A DNA stretch of 41,081 nt. Origin: a virus. The position numbers and the translations under genes were made by a program. Shown here piece after piece: positions 32,043 to 40,300 of the stretch. The DNA lies in the IMG/VR virus record IMGVR_UViG_3300032116_000486, positions 1 through 41,081 of that record; one strand, given 5' to 3'. Under the pieces are notes generated by a model that made no database searches, was not told where the DNA came from, and was given only the letters and a program-made list of their open reading frames with translations. Numbering within the stretch: position 1 is the first letter of the stretch; every line of letters begins with the position of its first letter.

Positions 32043-32911
32043 AGGCCACCGACACCTGCCTCGTCTGCGAGCAGCCCCTCATCGTCGTCACCGACATCCG
32101 CGTCCACCCCACCTGTGACATGGACCCGCAGATCGCCGTCGGCGACGTGTTCGCCACCATCCGGCACGGCATGATCTACACGCCCCGCTCCGGGCAGCGG
32201 ATGATCGGGCCGTCCGAGATCGGGCAGCCCTGCGAGCGTCGCATCGGCTACCGGCTCGCCCAGGTGCCCAAGACCCGCGTCGAAGACGCCGCGTGGATGC
32301 CGTTCATTGGCACCTCAGTGCATGAGCAGTTGGCCGACATCGTCGCCCGCACCGAACTCGCCCGCTGGAACCCCGACGGCTCCAACGACCCCGCCCCCCG
32401 GTGGCACGTCGAAGAGCGCGTCACCGTCGGCACCGTCGCCGGCATCGACATCACCGGATCCTGCGACCTGTTCGACGCCCAGTACGGCATCGTCTACGAC
32501 CACAAGGTCGTCTCCAAGAACAAGATCCGCGAGACGTACCGCCCCCACGGCCCCGGCGAGCAGTACCGCCTCCAGGCCCACCTGTACGGCAAGGGCTTCG
32601 AGGACGCCGGCCACGACGTACGCCACGTCGCCATCATCTTCTGGACCCGCGACGGCCAGTTCGAGGACCGGCACGTCTGGACCGAGCCATACGACCGGCA
32701 GATCGCCATCGACGCCCTCGCCCGGCTGGAGCGCATCAACACCCTCCTCACCGAACTCGGCCCCCAGGACGCTTTGCCGCTGCTCGAGGCCACCGAGTCC
32801 TACTGCACCTACTGCCCGTGGTTCCACCGCGGCGCGAACGACCCGGCCAAGTCCTGCGCCGGCGTCGAACGCGAGATCGCACCACGCGTCCCGTTCGCGA
32901 GCCTGTCGTGA
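32039..32911 (+). CDS. PD-(D/E)XK exonuclease with Cas4-like cysteines
   Basis: A 290-residue nuclease from a GTG at 32039. The RecB/Cas4-type active site is visible: His95 (GTSVHEQL), Asp143 (GSCDLF), Asp154 and Lys156 (YDHK), and the QYRLQAHLY motif (175-183). Four cysteines, Cys65 before the domain and Cys256, Cys259 and Cys273 after it, are placed like the iron-sulphur ligands of Cas4/AddB. An extra N-terminal CxxC...C may bind zinc. It likely resects DNA ends for recombination. No CRISPR array or other cas gene is present. Confidence 0.82.
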   Translation: MKATDTCLVCEQPLIVVTDIRVHPTCDMDPQIAVGDVFATIRHGMIYTPRSGQRMIGPSEIGQPCERRIGYRLAQVPKTRVEDAAWMPFIGTSVHEQLADIVARTELARWNPDGSNDPAPRWHVEERVTVGTVAGIDITGSCDLFDAQYGIVYDHKVVSKNKIRETYRPHGPGEQYRLQAHLYGKGFEDAGHDVRHVAIIFWTRDGQFEDRHVWTEPYDRQIAIDALARLERINTLLTELGPQDALPLLEATESYCTYCPWFHRGANDPAKSCAGVEREIAPRVPFASLS

Positions 32912-33456
32912 AGACGTGCAGCATCGACGGATGCGACCGGCCCTCGCGGTCCAAGGGGATGTGCAGGACGTGCTACGAACGCACGCGTCGCAGTCTCCCC
33001 ACGTACCGGAAGCCGCCGTCTGCGACTGGCTCCTGCACGGTTGACGGATGCGGAAACGAGACAACCGCTAAGGGTCTGTGTCACATGCACTACACCCGCA
33101 TGCGAAAGCACGGAGACGTTGTAACGAATCTGCGGACCATCAGTAACGGGTGGGTCAATGATCGCGGATACCGAATGCGTCGGTCGGGTGGGCGCACTGT
33201 TCCTGAGCATCGTCTCCTCATGGAGCAGGCCATCGGCCGGAGCCTCTGGCCCGACGAGAACGTCCACCACATCAACGGTGACCGAGCCGACAACCGGCTG
33301 GAGAACCTCGAACTCTGGTCAACGTCGCAGCCCCCCGGCCAGCGCATCGAAGACAAGGTCGCGTGGGCGCAGGACATCCTCGCGCGCTACGCCCCACACA
33401 CTCTCGCGCCAGATGCGCGAGTAGCAGTAAACACTCAACAGAAAGCAGGTAACTGA
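32908..33456 (+). CDS. HNH endonuclease with two zinc fingers
   Basis: Start at the GTG at 32908, overlapping the exonuclease stop; 182 residues. Two N-terminal fingers (Cys4/9/19/22 and Cys43/48/58/His61, with the repeated SIDGC/TVDGC and KGMC/KGLC pattern) precede an HNH_3 core: EHRLLMEQAIGRSLWPDENV, then HHINGDRADNRLENLELW (120-137). A free-standing homing nuclease inserted between exonuclease and the next replication gene is the best reading. Confidence 0.85.
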   Translation: MKTCSIDGCDRPSRSKGMCRTCYERTRRSLPTYRKPPSATGSCTVDGCGNETTAKGLCHMHYTRMRKHGDVVTNLRTISNGWVNDRGYRMRRSGGRTVPEHRLLMEQAIGRSLWPDENVHHINGDRADNRLENLELWSTSQPPGQRIEDKVAWAQDILARYAPHTLAPDARVAVNTQQKAGN

Positions 33457-33457
33457 C

Positions 33458-34048
33458 ATGGCCTTGGCCGATCTTCTCAGCAGCGGCAGCGCATTCATCA
33501 AGTGGGCCACCCCCGGCCGCACCGTCACCGGCACCATCGTCCGGCTCGAGGAGCGGCAGGCCCGCGTCTTCGGCGGGACCGACCTCGACGTGTGGCCCGA
33601 CGGCAACCCGAAGATGCAGTACGTCTTCACCCTCCACACCGCCGAGCGTGACCCCGAGGACGCCGACGACGACGGCACCCGCAAGGTCGTGTTCAACGCG
33701 TGGGGCGACCAGAACGCCGCCCTGCGCGCCGGCGTCGCGACCCTCGGCCGCATCCCCGCCGACGGCGACCAGATGACCGTCACCCACACCACGGGGCAGG
33801 GCGGCGCGTCCGACCCGCGGAAGTTCACCGTGACGTTCGTGGCCGGGGCACCGGCCGGGATCGCCGCAATGGCCCCCGCTGCTGCAGCACCCGCCGCCGC
33901 AGCACCCGCCGCCGCACCGGCGAGCGATGCCTCCCCGGCCACCCAGGCCAAGGAGCTCCTCGCGGCTGGGCTGGACGTGCCCGCCGTCGCCGAGGCCACC
34001 GGCCTCTCCGCGACAACCGTCCAGGCGCTCGCCAACACCCTCAAGTAG
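33458..34048 (+). CDS. ssDNA-binding-like replication protein (putative)
   Basis: A 196-residue protein with GAAAGCAGG before the ATG. Residues about 15-125 are beta-rich and OB-like (KWATPGRTVTGTIVRLEERQ, then KMQYVFTLHTAERDPEDADD and KVVFNAWGDQNAAL). A long Ala/Pro linker follows, and then a small HTH-like end (VPAVAEATGLSATTVQALAN). It lies between exonuclease/HNH and primase-helicase. SSB or a recombination partner is likely; the HTH-like end is unusual for SSB. Confidence 0.6.
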   Translation: MALADLLSSGSAFIKWATPGRTVTGTIVRLEERQARVFGGTDLDVWPDGNPKMQYVFTLHTAERDPEDADDDGTRKVVFNAWGDQNAALRAGVATLGRIPADGDQMTVTHTTGQGGASDPRKFTVTFVAGAPAGIAAMAPAAAAPAAAAPAAAPASDASPATQAKELLAAGLDVPAVAEATGLSATTVQALANTLK

Positions 34049-34127
34049 GCGGCGCGGCCCCTCCCCGTCACAACCGGGGAGGGGCCACCACCCCCCAGCC
34101 AACACCACCGCCCAGGAGGCGACCCGC

Positions 34128-36551
34128 ATGACCCTGATCGACACCGCGCTCGCCGCCGACACCGCAGGCATCGCCGTACTCCCCGTCCGCACCGACGGCA
34201 CCAAAGCACCCGCCGTCAACTGGAAGGACTACCAGACCGAGCGCCCCACCCTCGACCAGTTGGTCACGTGGTTCGACAGCGGCCACACCGACGGCATCGG
34301 CTTCATCACCGGCGCCATCTCCGGTGGCCTCGAGATGCTCGAGGCCGAGGGCCGCGCCGTCGAAGACGGCACCTGGGAACGGTTCAGCGACCTGTGCATC
34401 GACCACGGCATCGACACCCTCGGCCTCATCTGGGAGGGCTACGCCGAACAGACCCCCTCCGGTGGCATCCACCTCCTCTACCGCGTCAGCGACGGCCCCA
34501 CCCGCGGCAACACCAAACTCGCCCGCCGCCGCGACGAGAACGGCCGCATCGAGGTGCTGCTCGAGACCCGCGGCGAAGGCGGCTTCGTCGTCACCGCACC
34601 CTCGGCCGGCCGCACCCACCCCACCGGACAGCCCTGGAAGATGCTCGCCGGCGGCGTCAACACCATCGCCACCATCACCAGCGAGGAACGCGACACCCTC
34701 TTCGCCATCGCCACCATGCTCGATGAGATGCCCGCCCAGGTCGACCCCACCCCCCGGCCCGCCCGCAACGGCATCACCGACGGCCTGCGCCCCGGCGACG
34801 ACTACAACAACAAGGCCGACTGGGCTGACATCCTCGACGGCTGGCAGCGCGTCCGACGCATGGGCAACGGCTACGGCTGGCGCAAGCCCGGCAGCCACGA
34901 CCCCGGCATCCACGCCACCACCGGCCAAGCCACCGACGGCGTCGACCGGCTCTACGTCTTCTCCACCGCCACCGAATTCGACCCCGAAACCCCGTACACG
35001 AAGTTCGCCGCCTACGCCGTCCTCCACCACAGCGGCGACTACGCCGCAGCCGCCCGCGAGCTCGGAGCGCAGGGGTACGGCACCCAGTCGCAGATCACCC
35101 GCAACCCACCCGCCCTCGGCACCCTCGGCCCCACCGCCCAGGCCGCAGCGCCAGCGCCACAGCAGGCCACCACCGTCCAAGCCCCACCCGCCCAGACCCT
35201 CACCTACTCCGAAGACGGCGTCGCCAGCATGCTCGTCAACGAGTACGGCGGCGTCATCCGCTACTGCACCGACATGGGCAAGTGGCTGTACTGGACCGGC
35301 ACCGTGTGGGCCACCCAGCCCCTCGGCGGCGGCATGGTCCGCGAACTCGTCAAGGGCATCGGCCGCACCCTCCCCGAAACCAACCGCGAAGAGGTCGGGC
35401 ACAAGAAGCGGATCCTGTCCGCGTCCGGCGTCGCCGCCGTCGTCGCCCTCGCCGCCACCGACCCCGTCATCACCGTCCGCATGGACGAGTTGGACACCCG
35501 CACCTGGGAGTTGAACACCCCCGCCGGCATCATCGACCTCCACACCGGCGCCCTCGGCCCGGCCAACCCCGCCAGCCTCCACACCAAGATCACCGCCGTC
35601 GCCCCCGACCCCACCGCTCCCCGCACCGCCTGGACCCAGTTCCTGTCCACCACGTTCAGCGGCAACGACACCATGATCGGCTTCATCCAGCGGCTCCTCG
35701 GCTACGCCTGCGTCGGCGAGGTCCGCGAATCCGTCCTCCCCGTGTTCTTCGGCGAAGGCGCCAACGGCAAAACCGTCCTCCTCGAGACCGTCGCCGACAT
35801 CCTCGGCGACTACGCCACCAGCGTCGGCCAGAAGTTCCTCGTCCAAGGCCCACCCCAGCACCCCACCGAGGTCGCCGCCCTCGCCGGCAAGCGCCTCGTC
35901 ATCGCGTCCGAGACCAACGAGGGCGAGAAGTTCGATGAAGCCAAGGTGAAGCTCCTGACGGGTGGTGACCGGCTCAAGGCCCGGTTCATGCGGATGGACG
36001 AGTTCACGTTCATCCCCAGCCACACCCTCATCCAGTTGACCAACCACCAGCCCGAAGTCACCTCCGGTGGCGCCGGCTTCTGGCGCCGCGTCAGGCTCGT
36101 CCCCTTCGACCACCAGATGCCCCGCGAGAAGCGCGACCCCGAACTGAAGCAGCGCCTCGTCCGCGACCACGGACCCGCGATCCTCGCGTGGCTCGCCGAA
36201 GGCGCCGCCCAGTACGCCCAGCACGCCCTGGGCGAGCCTGAGGGCGTCCGTGCCGCCACCCAGGAGTACGAGCAGTCCACCGACACCGTCGGCCAGTTCA
36301 TCGCCGACATGGTCATCCTGGGTGGCGGGGATGCCGTGCAGGTCAAGACCAGCATCGTCAGGGACGCCTACGAGAAGTACTGCGCCGACGAAGGGTCCAC
36401 CCCCGTCACCGCGAAGGCCCTCACCACGTACCTCGCGAAGAAGGGCGTCGGCAAGGCCCGCGACATGCACCACCGCTACTACACCGGCATCACCATCCTG
36501 TCATCACCTGACATGGATGGCCCCGCGCTCGACGGCTGGCAGAGCCGGTGA
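34128..36551 (+). CDS. primase-polymerase / D5-type helicase fusion
   Basis: An 807-residue replication protein from the ATG at 34128 behind AGGAGG. The N-terminal 220 residues resemble the archaeo-eukaryotic prim-pol domain (GIAVLPVRTDGTKAPAVNWK, then GIGFITGAISGGLEMLEAEG, and TPSGGIHLLYRV). The usual DxD metal motif appears as Glu-rich MLEAE (70-74), so polymerase activity is uncertain. The C-terminal half is a D5/P4-type SF3 helicase with Walker A GEGANGKT (542-549), a downstream VIASETNEGEKFDEA region and a TNHQPEV sensor motif. It should open and prime the phage origin. Confidence 0.88.
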   Translation: MTLIDTALAADTAGIAVLPVRTDGTKAPAVNWKDYQTERPTLDQLVTWFDSGHTDGIGFITGAISGGLEMLEAEGRAVEDGTWERFSDLCIDHGIDTLGLIWEGYAEQTPSGGIHLLYRVSDGPTRGNTKLARRRDENGRIEVLLETRGEGGFVVTAPSAGRTHPTGQPWKMLAGGVNTIATITSEERDTLFAIATMLDEMPAQVDPTPRPARNGITDGLRPGDDYNNKADWADILDGWQRVRRMGNGYGWRKPGSHDPGIHATTGQATDGVDRLYVFSTATEFDPETPYTKFAAYAVLHHSGDYAAAARELGAQGYGTQSQITRNPPALGTLGPTAQAAAPAPQQATTVQAPPAQTLTYSEDGVASMLVNEYGGVIRYCTDMGKWLYWTGTVWATQPLGGGMVRELVKGIGRTLPETNREEVGHKKRILSASGVAAVVALAATDPVITVRMDELDTRTWELNTPAGIIDLHTGALGPANPASLHTKITAVAPDPTAPRTAWTQFLSTTFSGNDTMIGFIQRLLGYACVGEVRESVLPVFFGEGANGKTVLLETVADILGDYATSVGQKFLVQGPPQHPTEVAALAGKRLVIASETNEGEKFDEAKVKLLTGGDRLKARFMRMDEFTFIPSHTLIQLTNHQPEVTSGGAGFWRRVRLVPFDHQMPREKRDPELKQRLVRDHGPAILAWLAEGAAQYAQHALGEPEGVRAATQEYEQSTDTVGQFIADMVILGGGDAVQVKTSIVRDAYEKYCADEGSTPVTAKALTTYLAKKGVGKARDMHHRYYTGITILSSPDMDGPALDGWQSR

Positions 36552-36727
36552 ACGGCCGAAACCTGTCATGCCATGACACATCCGTCATGCGTCATTTCGA
36601 CACCCGCAACCGAACCCGAGGAAACCTGTCATACCTGTCATATCCCTCACGAATCGACACCCGAACCTGTCATAACCGGACCCTCTGCAGCAGTAGTCAC
36701 CACTACCACTCCATGACACATGACAGG
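36497..36727. repeat. iteron-like CCTGTCAT/ATGACA cluster, possible origin
   Basis: Perfect CCTGTCAT octamers start at 36497, 36562, 36625, 36634 and 36666, and the reverse complement lies at 36720-36727; ATGACA cores lie at 36573 and 36713. One pair makes a 15-base palindrome (36564-36578). The cluster starts inside the end of the primase-helicase gene and fills the 243-base gap after it. This fits a replication origin or a regulator-binding array. Confidence 0.65.
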
Positions 36728-36794
36728 TTTGCTCTAGTTGACGGTCTATACGCGCGCACACAGCAGTCAAATCCGGCGACAGGCAGAAACCGTC

Positions 36795-37193
36795 ATGGAC
36801 GCTGACCTGAAGACACTGCTCATCGGCGTCGGAGCCATGACCCAAACCGGCATCATGCGGCGAGCCCGGATCCAGACCTGCCGCACCTGCCACCACCCCA
36901 TCCTCGCCGGACTCGACTCCGAACGAGCAGCCCTCGAAGCCCGCTGCGACCTCGACCGACTCTCCACAACAGGCGAAGCCGAAGCACTCCTCGCCGGCCG
37001 CACCACCTACGACCTCCACGGCCACACCGGCGACCGGCCTGTCCTCGAACGCCGCGACCAGTGGACGATCCGCACCCCCGCCGACTCCAGGCTCGTACTC
37101 GCCTCCCACACCTGCCACCAGCCCATCCCCGCCGCATGGACAACCCCCATGCCCCCCGCCCGCCCCCAGCCCACCCAGAGGGAGTTGTTCTGA
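36795..37193 (+). CDS. 132-residue Cys-containing protein
   Basis: I use the ATG at 36795; a TTG at 36738 is in frame but lacks a ribosome site. The protein has CRTCHHPILAGLDSERAALEARC and a later HTCHQPIPAAW, which could form a zinc site. The middle is helical. It overlaps the next gene (TGATG). Not recognised; it may partner the PAPS-reductase-like protein. Confidence 0.58.
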   Translation: MDADLKTLLIGVGAMTQTGIMRRARIQTCRTCHHPILAGLDSERAALEARCDLDRLSTTGEAEALLAGRTTYDLHGHTGDRPVLERRDQWTIRTPADSRLVLASHTCHQPIPAAWTTPMPPARPQPTQRELF

Positions 37194-37981
37194 TGAGCCG
37201 CCACATCGTCATGTTTTCGGGAGGAGTCGGATCATGGGCCGCCGCCCGCCGCATCGTGGATGAACACGGCCCCGACAACGTCATCTGCCTGTTCACCGAT
37301 GTCCTAGGCGAAGACGAGGACACCTACAGGTTCATCGACGACGCCATCGCCGACCTCGGCTGCGAATACCTGCGGCTCGCCGACGGGCGCGACATCTGGC
37401 AGGTGTTCAAGGACCGGAAGTTCCTCGGCAACTCCCGTCAGGCGAACTGCTCAGCAGAGTTGAAGCAGAAGCCAGCACGCGAGTGGCTCAAGGCCAACGG
37501 AGACCCCGAGCGCGACGTGATCGTCATCGGGATCGACTGGACCGAGACCCACCGCATCCCCGCCGTGGAGCGCGCCTACGCGCCGTACCGGGTCGAGTTC
37601 CCCATGACGGAGTACCCACTGATGAGCAAGGCGACCATGATCGCCCTAGCCGAGAGGCGTGGCCTCACCCCGCCGCGCCTGTACAGCATGGGCTTCAGCC
37701 ACAACAACTGCGGCGGCGGCTGCGTCCGCGCCGGCCAAGCCCAGTTCACCCACCTCCTGCGCGTCATGCCCGAGCGGTTCGCACAGTGGGAAGCCAACGA
37801 GGCCGACGTAGCCGCGCACCTGGGCAAAGACGTGGCGATCCTGTCCGAGACCGTCAACGGGCAGAAACGACTCCTGCCACTGACCGTGCTTCGCCAGCGT
37901 GTCGAATCGCAGCCCTCCCTGCTCGACCCGGACGACTGGGGCGGCTGCGGCTGCTTCGTGGACTACGAGGAGACCCGATGA
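37193..37981 (+). CDS. PAPS reductase-like PP-loop protein
   Basis: A 262-residue protein with the ATP-pyrophosphatase P-loop FSGGVGSWAAARRI (8-21), then FTDVLGEDEDTYRF, NSRQANCSAELKQKPAREWL, and a cysteine cluster NNCGGGCVRAGQAQFTHLL. This is the layout of phage PAPS-reductase family proteins, related also to DndC. It could act in sulphur metabolism or nucleic-acid modification. There is no dnd gene set nearby. Overlaps both neighbours. Confidence 0.82.
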   Translation: MSRHIVMFSGGVGSWAAARRIVDEHGPDNVICLFTDVLGEDEDTYRFIDDAIADLGCEYLRLADGRDIWQVFKDRKFLGNSRQANCSAELKQKPAREWLKANGDPERDVIVIGIDWTETHRIPAVERAYAPYRVEFPMTEYPLMSKATMIALAERRGLTPPRLYSMGFSHNNCGGGCVRAGQAQFTHLLRVMPERFAQWEANEADVAAHLGKDVAILSETVNGQKRLLPLTVLRQRVESQPSLLDPDDWGGCGCFVDYEETR

Positions 37982-38775
37982 GCCAGTGCGTCATCTGCCC
38001 ACCCAAGCGGCCCACCGAAGTCGCCACCGGCCACGCCTGCCCAGCATGCGCCGCCCGCATCAACCACCTCCTCGCCCTCATCCCCACCCTCGCCGAAGCA
38101 GCCACCACCACCCGCCCCACCACCACAGGCGGCACCACCAGCCGCCCCCACCCAGGATCCAAACCCCCCTGCGACATCACCGCCATCGACCCCGAACTCG
38201 CACTACTGCCCACCGGCGACACCATCCTCGGAGCTCTAGAGGAGTTCGAGATCCTCATCCGCGGCATGCGCGGCCTCGCCCCCTACGGGCCAGCCAGCCT
38301 CGCCCGCGCCCTCACCAACGACACCCGCCACGCCCTCACCGGCGTCTGCCAGTTCCTCGCCACCCAAACCGACTGGGCCACCCACGACGAAAACTTCGGC
38401 CTCGAGGACTACCACCGCACCCTGGTGCAGGCCCACCGGATCCTCAGCCACTGGGACACCGAGAAGGACCGGCAACCCTCCCACGGGCTGCGCTGCCCCA
38501 CCATCACCGACACCGGCACCACCTGCGGCTGCTTCATCAGGTGGAGCGACGGAGCCACCGAAGTCACCTGCCCCCGCTGCCACGCCACCCGCACCCCCGA
38601 ATGGCTGCTCCTCCTCGGAGCCGACGGCGACGCCTGGGCCGACGCCGAAGCCATCGCCGCAGTCGCCGGCATCCACGAAGCGACCATCCGCAGGTGGGCA
38701 CGATCCGGCAAGGTCCGCAAACGCGGCATGCTGTACTCCCTCGCCGATGTCCAGACCCAGCGTGTCGGCGCTTGA
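37978..38775 (+). CDS. zinc- and HTH-containing DNA-binding protein
   Basis: A 265-residue protein from the ATG overlapping the previous stop. The N-terminus has CVIC and CPACAARINHLL (a zinc knuckle). A Thr/Pro linker follows, then a helical middle domain (about 75-160). A second zinc ribbon comes next (LRCPTITDTGTTCGCFIRW, then VTCPRCHATRTPEW), and a C-terminal helix-turn-helix (AEAIAAVAGIHEATIRRWAR, then GKVRKRG). This architecture recurs in actinophages as an HTH protein of unknown role, possibly regulatory. Confidence 0.72.
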   Translation: MSQCVICPPKRPTEVATGHACPACAARINHLLALIPTLAEAATTTRPTTTGGTTSRPHPGSKPPCDITAIDPELALLPTGDTILGALEEFEILIRGMRGLAPYGPASLARALTNDTRHALTGVCQFLATQTDWATHDENFGLEDYHRTLVQAHRILSHWDTEKDRQPSHGLRCPTITDTGTTCGCFIRWSDGATEVTCPRCHATRTPEWLLLLGADGDAWADAEAIAAVAGIHEATIRRWARSGKVRKRGMLYSLADVQTQRVGA

Positions 38776-38868
38776 CTCCAGCCCCCCTGCTCGTACCATT
38801 CACGTAAGTTGCGCGGTCTGTCCCACAAGGACGGCCGCGCTGCTTGCATGGTGGGGGTCAAACCCCCA
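38772..38868 (+). promoter_or_regulatory. promoter and two-hairpin leader
   Basis: TTGACT (38772-38777), a 16-base spacer and TACCAT (38794-38799) form a likely promoter. The transcript would begin near 38806. It would then contain a hairpin at 38811-38840 (GCGCGG with CCGCGC, inner GTCC/GGAC) and another at 38852-38868 (TGGGGGT, loop CAA, ACCCCCA), followed by two C-rich direct repeats. This may be a short RNA or a regulatory leader for the genes after it. Confidence 0.5.
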
Positions 38869-38970
38869 GGGGCTCAAACTTCAGGCACCCCACCCCCCTC
38901 AGACCCCACCCCCCTCGACGTTTCCGAGGGCCACCCAGCCATGCACGCCTCATGCACACTGGAGGTCGCG

Positions 38971-39135
38971 TTGCCAACGCTTGAGACCATCGAAGAGATC
39001 GACGCTGCCCTGGAGCGCGCTAACGCGGTGCCGAAGGATGAGCGAGGGTCAGCGTGGCATCAAATCACCGACGGGCTCCTCGAGCAGCGGCGCCGGCTCA
39101 CCCTGGCCGAGGCTTCCGCGCTCCTCGGCGGCTGA
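38971..39135 (+). CDS. 54-residue helical protein
   Basis: I choose the TTG at 38971 because GGAGG lies five bases before it. An upstream ATG at 38941 is in frame but has no such site. The protein (LETIEEIDAALERANAVPKD, then ERGSAWHQITDGLLEQRRRL) is a helical hairpin ending LAEASALLGG. It lies just before the HNH gene. Not recognised. Confidence 0.52.
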   Translation: MPTLETIEEIDAALERANAVPKDERGSAWHQITDGLLEQRRRLTLAEASALLGG

Positions 39136-39142
39136 GACGCCC

Positions 39143-39466
39143 ATGCCAGCCCGGTACACGTCGACCTGCTCGCTGGGTTTCTGCTACGCGCCCGCGGTGA
39201 AGGATGGCCGCTGCTCGAGCCATCAGCGGCCAGCGAAGAAGGCCCGACCCGGCTTCGGGCGGCGGTGGACGGCGATCAGGGCACGGATGCTCCGCAGGTC
39301 CGACTGGACGTGCGCAGGATGCGGTCACCGTGATGTGACGGGGGCGAGCCTGCAGATCGACCACATCACCCGTCAGGCTGATGGCGGCAGTGATGAGCTC
39401 GGGAATCTTCAGGTGCTGTGCACCGGCTGCCACAAGGACAAGTCAGCCGCGGAACGACGACGCTGA
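39143..39466 (+). CDS. small HNH endonuclease
   Basis: A 107-residue nuclease of the short phage HNH type. It has Cys57/Cys60 (CAGCG), the catalytic IDHITRQADGGSDELGNLQ (72-90: Asp73, His74, Asn88) and CTGCHKDKS (93-101). HNH proteins of this kind assist terminase in cos cleavage in many phages and lie next to terminase on the circular map, so this may be a packaging helper if the genome joins near here. An N-terminal Cys set (TCSLGFC...GRCSSH) may add a zinc site. Confidence 0.82.
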   Translation: MPARYTSTCSLGFCYAPAVKDGRCSSHQRPAKKARPGFGRRWTAIRARMLRRSDWTCAGCGHRDVTGASLQIDHITRQADGGSDELGNLQVLCTGCHKDKSAAERRR

Positions 39467-39571
39467 ACGACGCTCGTCGCCCAGAAATTTTTGGAAATCG
39501 CAGCCCCTTTACTGCACTTCCTGCTTTCCTGGCCTTCTCGCCCTCGCTTCCGAATCGGACATTCCGGGCTT

Positions 39572-39690
39572 CGGGGCAAACCGGGGCAGACCGGGGCAAG
39601 CCGGGTCGAATCGAACATACAGGGGCAGACCGTGACAAACCGGGGCAGGCCGGGTCGAATCGGACATACCGGGACAGACCGGGACGTGTC
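39572..39690. repeat. 10-bp periodic repeat (CGGGGCAnAC-like)
   Basis: The sequence repeats with a period of about ten bases: CGGGGCAAAC, CGGGGCAGAC, CGGGGCAAGC, CGGGTCGAAT and so on. A longer unit of about 50 bases (CGGGTCGAATCG then ACATAC, then GGCAGACCG) occurs twice, near 39602 and 39650. All copies fall on one face of the helix. Confidence 0.7.
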
Positions 39691-40123
39691 CGACATGGGC
39701 ATACGTGGCCGACATCACAATGACGCGACGCGTCCGGTCGGCCGATCGGCGCGCACGCGTCCGGCACGCGGCCGGACAGTGTGCACGTGCCCAGAATTAG
39801 GCATAGAACGGCCGTAGGCGCGTTTACAGTGCACGCCGGACCGGTTAGGCCGGGATGCATGTACGGCCGTCCTAGGGCCCTTCTAGGGCCATCTAGCGGC
39901 ATGTCCAATTTTGAGCTCAGAATTGGCGTTCCGGAATTTCGGACACGCCACGACGGCCGGCCGGCATGGCCGGACGACAGGAGACCTAGCCGAGCACGGC
40001 TAGCAATGGATGGCGCGTGCACGCCGGTCGGATCCGGCGCAGACGATCGAACGTCGCACGCTAGGCGAAATACACAGCACGGCGCATGGCCGACCTCCTC
40101 TCACGTCTAGGGATCCATGGCGT

Positions 40124-40146
40124 GCGCCCGGAACGTTTCCGGGCGC
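40124..40146. terminator. 10-bp hairpin GCGCCCGGAA / TTCCGGGCGC
   Basis: A perfect inverted repeat with a three-base centre, downstream of the leftward gene that ends at 40301. It may stop leftward transcripts, though no U-run is present. Confidence 0.45.
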
Positions 40147-40300
40147 CACCAGGGGCGCCTAGGCGCCTACAGGCTCGCGAGCCGGGCGCACGCGTCACAC
40201 GCGCCCGGACGTGATTCGCACGCGCCTAGCGCATGCGAAACGGCACACTCCCGACATAGCCCGACCACGACGGCCGGCGCGCCGGCGCAATACGTGCACG

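Larger units (their letters stand above)
39467..40300. other. non-coding spacer with repeats and palindromes
   Basis: I find no frame with gene-like codon use or a ribosome site in these 834 bases. Contents: an AT-rich patch near 39483-39500, the 10-base periodic repeat at 39572-39690, many CTAG-containing and longer palindromes from 39700 on (for example 40154-40167 and 40273-40286) and a 10-bp hairpin at 40124-40146. Confidence 0.6.

Noticed and set aside
32039-32911. Type I CRISPR-associated Cas4
   Set aside because: The nuclease has a Cas4-like cysteine pattern, but no repeat-spacer array and no other cas gene exists here. Phage RecB/Cas4-type exonucleases normally serve recombination.
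34068-36473. Open frame of 801 residues on the - strand
   Set aside because: Gly/Val/Asp-rich mirror of the primase-helicase gene; no motif and no promoter.
37193-37981. DndC of a phosphorothioation system
   Set aside because: The PP-loop is shared with DndC, but dndB, dndD and dndE-like genes are absent, so a complete system is not supported.
39572-39690. CRISPR array
   Set aside because: The units are about ten bases, imperfect and adjacent, with no unique spacers between identical repeats.
39409-39702. A - strand protein with VCPGLPR repeats
   Set aside because: The peptide repeats only reflect the 10-base DNA repeat. No ribosome site is present and the frame is opened by the repeat's lack of stops.
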